Shown here in pieces: positions 17,901-26,900 of a stretch of 64,000 nucleotides of DNA (position 1 is the stretch's first letter; each line of letters starts with the position of its first letter). Below the pieces are notes generated by a model. That model was given only the letters and a program-made list of their open reading frames with translations, was not told the DNA's origin and made no database searches. This DNA comes from Ferrovibrio sp. GTDB taxonomy: Bacteria > Pseudomonadota > Alphaproteobacteria > Ferrovibrionales > Ferrovibrionaceae. The stretch spans positions 496,001 through 560,000 of the forward strand of contig JAGOQS010000002.1 of the NCBI GenBank assembly GCA_017991315.1, given 5' to 3'. The position numbers and the translations under genes were made by a program.

Positions 17901-20900
17901 TCACCGTGTCGCCCGAGAGAGTGAATTCGCGGTCTGCGCCGCCACTCTTCACCACATCGGTGGTAGCGCTGATCACCAGCGCGCCGGTGGTCGAAATCGC
18001 CGCATTCGGCAGCGTGAGCGTGCCGCCCGAAACCAGCGCCAGGTTCGGGATCGAGGTATCAACCGCATGGGTCAGGGTCAGGTTGCCGGTGGCCGCGATA
18101 TAGGCGCTGCCGCCACTGCCCAGGCTGAGGATGCCACCGTTCAGCGACAAATTGCCGGTATTGGCAATGTTGATCACACTGCTGGCGCCAGTGGCGGAGA
18201 GCGTGTTGATGCTGGAAACGTTGATTTTCACCGGGCTGCCGGTGCCGGCGGCAAAATTGGTGAGCGTGCCGATGCCGCTGGCCGAAGTCAGCTTCAGGGT
18301 ATGGCCGGTGATGTGATCGCTGCTGCCGGTAGAAAGAATCTTGCCGGCCGAGTTGATCTCGATCACGCCCGATGTGGTATCGGCAGAAACGCTGGTGAGC
18401 GTGATATCGCCGCTGCTGCCAACCAGCTTGACGCTGCCGACATCCGCCTTGAGCAAAGTGACCTTGGTGGCAGCCGCCGTCGTGATATCGGCATCGCCAC
18501 TGCGTGCCCGCGCCGAAAGCGTGATTTCGCTGGTGCCGTTGTCGTCTATGAAAATGCCCGGGCCTGACGTATTGGAATTAGCCGTAAGCGATGCGGTGGT
18601 GGTCTGCATCCGCGCGGTGCTGGTGCCGACGCCGCCATCGCCTGTCAGACTGACCGAACCGCCGACAATGCGGGTATTTGTGAGACCATCGTCCAGGATC
18701 TTGCCGCCGGTGGTCGAGGCCGTAATCGCGACAGAGCCAGCGCCGGCATTGAGATCGCCGAGAATCAGCGTATTGGCGCCACCCGTCATGGTGATGGCAC
18801 TGCCGGAAATCTTGCTGGCGAGCAAGGTAAACGGGCCGGCGCCGGTGGTGATGGTAACGGCACCAGTACCCGCGGCCACCGAGGCCAGAGTCGTGGCACC
18901 CGTCACCTGGGCATAAATCGCGTTGTTGTTGGCCGACAGCGACACCGACTTGCCGGCTACGGCGAACGGTGTACCCGAGGAACCGATGCCCGAGCCGGCG
19001 GTGATGCCTATTTTGCTGGCGGCAATCGACGTGCTGCCAGTCAGTTGGGTGATCGTGGTGCCAGCAATAAGATTTGCGGCGCCATAATTCGCACCAGCGG
19101 TGACTTCGCCGACAGACAGGGTGGTACCGGCCTTCACCGTGATATCGTTGCCGATGGCATCGCCGGTTACGGTGGCGCTGGTCAGCTTCAGGCTGCCGCT
19201 GCCAGTGACATTGATCGGGCCGTTAGCGGATGTGGCTGTGAGGCCGCCGGAGAGATTGCCCGAGATATTGAGGTAGGTACCGCCAGATCCGGTTGTGCTA
19301 GTGCTCAGCGTGCCGGCACCGGAAACGGAAATATCCATCGCATCGAAAGCCGAACCGATACCGGTAGCGGATTCGAGCGTAATACTTCCGCCACTGAGCG
19401 TCAGTGAGCCGCCATAGTTGATGGCGCCTGCGGTGGCCTTCAGCGTCAGCGCCTTGGTGGAACCATAGGACAACGAGTTGATGGTCAGATCGCCGGTATT
19501 GGCCGCAACGCTCAGATCGCCTGAACTGCTGAGCGTTGCGCTCAGCGCACCATCATTCTTGACATAGACATTGGTTCCGGTGGCGTTGAGGCTAGAGACA
19601 TTCAGGCCCAGTGCCGTGCCAGACGAGCCGATATCGGCATTGGTCACGGAATTGGTCGAGAGCTTCAGGTTGCCAGCGGTAATCTTGTTAGTGCCAGTGC
19701 CGGTGATGGTGGCAGCGGTTGTGCTGACACCCTGCCGCGCCTGCAACGTGACATCGCCACTGCCGACGCTGATCTTATCGACAATAATATTTCCGCGCGA
19801 CAGATAGGTGAAATTCAGGCCGGTGGTATCCGTCACATTGGTAAAGGTCGTGGCGGTGCCGTTGTCGGCAGCAGACCAGGTCAGATTGCTGGCCTCGATG
19901 GTGAGAGCGCCGTTGCTGTTGGACGTGCTAGTGCTCGGTGCACGGTCGATCGAAAGATCGGTAAGATCCCCAGTCGACGTGACGTAGATATCCTTGCTGC
20001 TGTTCAGGGTCAGCTTGGTCGCGGTGGTCTTGACCTTGGTGGTGCTGTTGGTCGATTCACCAATCGATCCATCCCTGCTGATCAAGGTCAGCGCGGCAGC
20101 GTCGATGCTGCTGCTGGTGGTCGACTTGATGGCGCCATTGATTGCCGTAAGGCTCACCGACTTTCCGTTAGCCGTGATCGCGCCGGCAATCGTCATATTC
20201 CTCGAGCTGCCCGAAGAGCCGCTCTGCAGCACGATATCCCCGGCCGCAGTCATCGACGACACGGTGAGGCCATAGCTTTCGGTGATATAGATACCGCCGC
20301 CGTTGGCGGTAGCGCTCAAGGTTGTGGTGCCGCTACTGTTGGCCTGGAGCGACAAAACCTTGTTCTGCTCGCCAATTGAACCCGAAGCAGTGAGGGTCAG
20401 CGTGCCGGCGCCATAGATGCTGCCACCGCCATTGAGGATAGAGCCATTGGCTGCTTCCAAAGTAGTGGCTGCACCATTCAGAGACAAATTCCCGCCACCA
20501 ATTACCAGATCACCATCGCTGACCTTGTACTGACTGGTACCGCCGACCGTGGTGGTCAGAACGGTCCGCTGCTTCATATCGACATAGGCGCCGTTATTGG
20601 CGGTAACCGACAAATTGGAAGCCGTGACGTCAATCAGGCCGCCACCGGTGCCGGAAGTCTGACCAATAGCACCAGAAGCTGAGACAAGCGCCACATCGCC
20701 AGCAAGGATGCTTGAGGTACCGTCCGTCTCCCTGATACCCGGAGCAGAGGTTAGACTAAGTCGATTGGCTTTGCCGAGATTGATCGTGCCGATCTCAATG
20801 ATGCGATCATTGACCAGTTCGAAATCCAGGCCACTGGTGTCGCTGATAGTGGTGAACACCGTACCGCCAGCATTTGTATGCGTAGCCTGCACCGACATGC

Positions 20901-23900
20901 CACTGCTGCCATCGAGCTTGAGACCCGAGATCGAGAAGGTGCGGTTCGCAGTGCTGTTGGCGCTGGAATTTGTCAGCTTCAGCTTTTCAACATGGACACC
21001 AGAATCGATATAGATATTGCCATCCGTGGTCAGCGTTTGGATCGGCGCATCGACATAAAGCTTGTCGGTGCTGGAGCCCAGCGCCGCCCCCTTGAGCGTC
21101 ACATTGCCGGCAGTAAGCCGGTCGGTGTTCGATGTGCTGCCCAGGATGCTGTTCGTGCTGCTCAGAGTCGCCTTGCCGGTGCTGGTGAGGTTGATCACCC
21201 CCAGCTTCTGCGGCCGCACAGTGGCGAAGGTGAAGTCAAGGCCAGTGGTGTCGCTCACCGCCACGGCGGCGGTACCGGAGGTTTCGGCAATCGAGAAGGT
21301 CAAGTTGTCGCCAGTCACGCCGAAAGTCGGCGCTGAGCCGCCAGTAGCCTGGCTGCTGGTGATCGACAGGGTCTGCAGGTCAAGTGTGCCGTTGTTGAGG
21401 TGCACATTTGCAGCAGTATTGACGACGAGATCGCGCGCTACGGTCTGGATCGCAGTACCCGAAGCCCCGACGCTGCCCGTGGCAGTGAGCGAAATCTTAT
21501 CCGCCGTCAACGCCAGGGACGTATTGGTTGTGGTGATATTCTTCGTGGTGCCGGTGGTGGTGAGGCTCAACGCTCGGCCCGACTGCGCGGTGATCGTGCC
21601 CAACGCCAGGTTGGTATCGACCGAGAGCGTGAAATCGAGGCCAGACGTATCAACGAACTGGGTGAAAGTGGTAGTGCCGGAGGCTGTGCTTGTGCCAATG
21701 GTCGCCGACAAGTTCTTGCCGGTGAAGCCGTAATTATTGGTGGTCGAGCTATGTCCCAGCGTCCATTTCAGCGAGGACAGGTCGGCGCTGTTGTCGAGAT
21801 AAACATTCAGGCCGCTGGTCAGGGTCATCCGACCGGCATCGATCAACACCGAGGACGTGTTGGTGCCGATGCTGCCATTGGAGACCTTGAGCGTCAGTGC
21901 TTCCGCCGACACCCGCTCCGTGGAACTGGCCGCCTGGGTCAGGGAGCCGTTATTAACCGTCAGGGTGACGGAACCGCCGGAGCTGGATACCTTGCTGTTA
22001 AGGCCATCCAGCGCGAGATTGCCTTCATTCTGGTAATTGATGGTTGTGGCGGCGGCCTTGAGCGTGCCGACCGTGCCATAGAAAGTCGAGTAGCTGGTAT
22101 TCGTGTTGCCAATAGAATTTGCGGTCAATTCAAGCCGGCCGGCAGTGACGACACTGCTGCCCGTCGTGGTGGCGTTTATCGAAGAAGATCCGTTGTTGGC
22201 ATTCAGCTTGACCGTGCCGCTGCCGACATTGACCGAGGTGACCTGAAGGTTTGTGCTTGAGTTAACGTTCAGGTTCAGCCCGCTTTGAGACACGCTGGTC
22301 AGCTTGAAAGCAGAGACGCTGTTGCTGACGATCACATCTTCCACCGTCAGGGTCAGGCCGGTGGAGGTAAGGTTATGCAAATAAGTGCCGCTGTTCGGAG
22401 TGCCGCTTGCCCTGAAGCTCACATCCAGGCTGAGATCGGTCAGCGTAGCGGAATTGCCAACATCAAAGCTGCCGCCGGTAATCAGCGTGAGCTTCTGGGT
22501 AGAGGTCGAAATTTGGCCTGACCGACCGAGACCAGAGCCAGTGGATACGTTGGCGGAAAGAATGATCTCACCCGCCGTCAGCGTACCGGTATCGCCATTG
22601 ATGCTACCGGCCACGCCGGTGGCGCCGCCAGTCGAAGTGAGGCTGATCTTGCCCGTGCTACTCGTACCAGCATCGATGGTACCGGTATTGATCGCGCGGT
22701 CGACACTATAGCTGAAATCCATCGTGCCGGAGCCGGACGACATCGCGACGCTCTGCACGCCGGAGGCCTCGGAAACCGTGAAGGAGCGACCGGTACCGAT
22801 GTTGCTGAAGCTGTAGGTATTGATGTCGCTGGTGGCGGCACTCTTGTGCGTGCTGGTCACACTCAGCGTGGAGACCGCAAGGCTATTGTTGCTGAGATAG
22901 ATACTGCCATTGCTGGTGATATTCAGTGCAACAGCCTTGGTGGACAACGCCGTGGTGCTGCTGCCGATGGAGCCATTGCCAGTGCCTGTCCCACTTGCCG
23001 ACAGGGTGATGCTGGCACCCACGATAATGCCTGCAGAGTTGATGCTGGTGATATTCGAATTCGCACCGCCGCCGCTGGTGGCGAGTTTCACCGCGCCAGT
23101 GGCAACGATTTCCGAAACACTGATGTTCTTCTGATTGATCAGGCTGAAGTCGGTGATGTTGCCCGTAACATCAACAGTCTGAGTGGTGCCACTGTCGGTG
23201 ATGGAAACAGCAGGACCCGATGCGCCGGTGATGCCGAACTTGCTCGCCGTGCCGCTAGCCGTCGTGCTGTTGGTGCTGGTGACGTAGACGTGAGTCAGTG
23301 CCGCAGAACTGTTGACATAAATGTCGCGACCAGCGCTCAAGCTCATCTTGCCGGTGCTGACCTGAACGGCGGCGTTGGACGCCCCGATGGAACTGGTACT
23401 GCCGGCTGTCAGACTGACTTCGCCAGCGACGATCTTGTCGCTGCCTGAACCGACATAGGCAATACCGCCGCCGCTCGACAGGGTGAACTTGCCGGTGCCT
23501 ACATTGGCAGCGCTGACATTCACGACATTGCTGCCCTGGGCGCCCAAAGCGAAATTCAGATTGCTGGCACTGGTAAGCGTGCTGATGGTGTAGGCGCTGC
23601 CCGTTTCGGCCAGGGTAAAGGTCTGGCCCGTGCCGGTGATCGAAACGCCGCCCGAGCTGCTGGTCCGCGTCACGCTCAGATCGGTGAGAGCCTGTGAAGA
23701 GGCAATATTCACCGCGCCAGAAGAAGAAGTAGTCAGCTTTGTGGTGTTCAGCTTCAACTGGTTCGTATTGCCAAGGCCGCTCTGAGCCGACAGGCCGATT
23801 TCACTGCCCTGGATGACTGTGGCATCATTGCCGTCATCATTGATCGTGGAAGCGCCAGAAACCGTGATGCTGCTGGCGCCGGTATTGGCGATAATCTTGC

Positions 23901-26900
23901 CGAGTATAAAATTACCAGAACTGCCGGTGAGCTTGATAGCACCACCAGAGGTCACTTCGTTGAACTTGGTATTGCTGCTTGAGGTGTAGAGAGAGACCAG
24001 GCCATTGGTGGCTATGGCATCGATTTCGCTGGCAGAGAAGTTAATGCTTGCGGTTGCAGTGCCAATCGACTCGCTGGCCTTCAGCGTCAGCTTGCCGCTC
24101 GACGAAAGTGAACTGCTACCAAGAATCGATCCGACATCGGCCTGCAGGCTTGTCGTACCGCCGGATTGGATATTACTGCTGATCTGGATATCACCAACCA
24201 GTAGCTTGAGCGACACATTGCCGGTGGCGCTGAAGCCATTGGTCATCGTGCCGCCGGAGCCAACCAGCAACGGCGTATCAAGGCCATCGTTGTTAACGGT
24301 GCGGTGCGCGGTGATATAAAGGTCACCGGCCGTAGCCTGGGCAGAGATGCCCTTGGCCACGATATCGATATCCATATTCGCATCGGAAGCGCCGATGCTG
24401 CTGCCCTTCAGCCGGATATAGCCGGCCTGTACTGCCGTGCTGTCGCTGCCATCATCCTTGATCGCCCCAGTGGAGGTGAAGGAGACGGACGAATTCGTGG
24501 TGATGGGCTCGAAATCCGACGTGTACTCAACCTGCTGCGCACCGACATTGATTTTGCCAAGCGTTATGCTGCGGTCGCCGGAGAAGGTGAAGGTCTTGAG
24601 CGCGCCATCGGCGCCGTAACCGCTGTCGATCAGACGCGTGAAGGTGTAGCCATTCGCGGAATCCGTCAGGGCGATATCAAGATGCCGCCCAGTGATCGCG
24701 TAGGTGTAGTTGGCACCGCTGTCCTTATGCGTGCTGGTGATGCCGATTTCTTCGAAATGATTGATATTATCGATCAACAGGTTGCCGGCGGTGGTCACCA
24801 CGAAGGAAGTGGTGTTGATGCCGATGGCATTGCCGCTCTCGCCGACATTTTCACCAGCCGTAAGCGTGATCTTCTGGCCGGTGATCCGGGTATTCTTGTT
24901 GGCGTCGTCGATGATAGAAGCGGCGCTGGTCAGTGCGACCGAAGAGGCATTCTCCAGATCAAGCTGACCAACCACCAGGGTCTTGTCGCTGGTGAAGATC
25001 AGATTGGTCAGGAAGGCGCTGTTGATTTCCGAGAGCGTGGTCTTGCTGCCGTCGTCGGTGACGGTGAACGCCATTCCCGGCGAGGTCAAATGCAGGGTAT
25101 TCGGTGTCGAGCCGTTATGGCTATTCTTGATCACCAGGGATTTCAGCAGCGCGTTGGTATTATCAACATAGAAACTGCCGGTATTCTCGACACTAAGCGT
25201 GCCCACTGAGGTGTTGATATGGGTACTGGAGCTACCAACATCCTTTGATCGTATAGAAAGACCATCGCCGACGATCTTGTTGCCCGTAGCGCCGATGATA
25301 TTGCCGCTGGTCGCGTTAAGCGTCACGGCAGTGGACGAGCCTTTAGTCGTCAGCTTGGAGACCGTGATATCGCCGCTGCCGGTAACCGAGATGCTGCCGG
25401 TCTGGCTGATGATCTCGGTCAAAGTCACATTGCCGGTATTATTGATGGTGATACCGGAAGAGATCGAGGCAGTGATGTCCTTGGCCGCTGTAGTTACATT
25501 GATCGCACCGCCGCTGCCGGAGCCCGTCATCACCAGCTTGTTCGCGGTAATACCGCTTCCACCACTGCTGGTGATCGAGTTGACGGAATTGAGCGTGACA
25601 TCGCCATTGCCGGCATTCAGCGTGCCGATCGAGATGCCGTCAGACGCGGTGACGGTAACAGCGCTGGTGCTGTCGTTGGTCAGCGAGGAAATGGTGGCGT
25701 TGCCGCCAACATTCAGGGCGATTACGCCAGACGTGGACGAAACGCTGGAGAAAGAAGCAAAGCCGGAGGTGGTGATATAGATGCCACCTGTTCCGCCACT
25801 CGCAGAAATCGAGCTGGCCGAAGTGGTGAGTGCGGTACCGTTCGTGCCGATGCTGCCGCCGGCTTGCAACGCAAGCGAACCAGCCGTGATAGTGGTAGCA
25901 GCATCAGAATCGTTGAGAATGCTGCCACCCGTCGAAGCGAGAGTCAGCGCGTTGCTGCCCAGCGCCACATTGCCGACCGTCAGCGTACCACCTGACGAGA
26001 TATTGCTGCCACCACTGGCAATAATGTTATTCAGCGCCAGTCCGGAGTTGGCCTGATCGGCAAGATATATACCGCCACTGCCAGCAATCGCAGAAACATT
26101 GCCTGCCCCACTGGCCTGGAGGCTGAGCTTGCTGCCGCTACTGCCAATCGCGCCGTTGCTGCCGGTGCTGCCCTTCGCAGTGAGCTCATAGGACGTGGCA
26201 CTGATAGAACCGCTGCCCTGCAGGATATCGCCGCCAGTCGATGTCAGCTTTAAGGTGCCGGCGATGTTGAGGCCATTGCTCTTGATCGTGCGATCGCTGA
26301 TCCAGCCAAGATTCATGCCATTGGTGACAGCGATGGCGGTTTCGCTGGTGGAATCGGCGATGGCGTAAGTCTGGCTACCTGCCGTCAGCACGTAGGCGTT
26401 CGTGGCGCTGGCCGAAGCATGCGTGGCGTTGACGTTAAGTGCATCCAAGCCGATGATATTATTAATGTAGAAGCTACCGCCCAGCTTGAGGCTCAGCGTG
26501 CCAGTATTCAGCGCCACCGACTGGCTGGCGCTGCCGATGCTGCCGCTGGCAATCAGATTAACGGTATCCGCCCTCAGCCGAGAAGAATTGGCGGTCGTGA
26601 TGTTGCCATTGGAGGCCTGCAGCGTCAGCGTACCGCCAGCGGTAAGGATTTCATTGGCAAGCGAGATAGAGCCCGTCGACAGCAGAGTGATGTCGCCGCC
26701 ATTGGTGGTCAGCTTGCCTACATTGGTGATGTTGCTGCCGGGACCATTGGCCTCCAGCTTGATGGCGCCAGATGCGCTGTAGATTTCGGTGGCGGAATCG
26801 GTGAACGTTATGCCGCCGCTGGTGGTGGAGCGCAGAGTGATGCTCTGCAGCACGCTCAGCTTGCCGTTGGTCATCGTATCGACGGTGATCAGGCCGCTGG

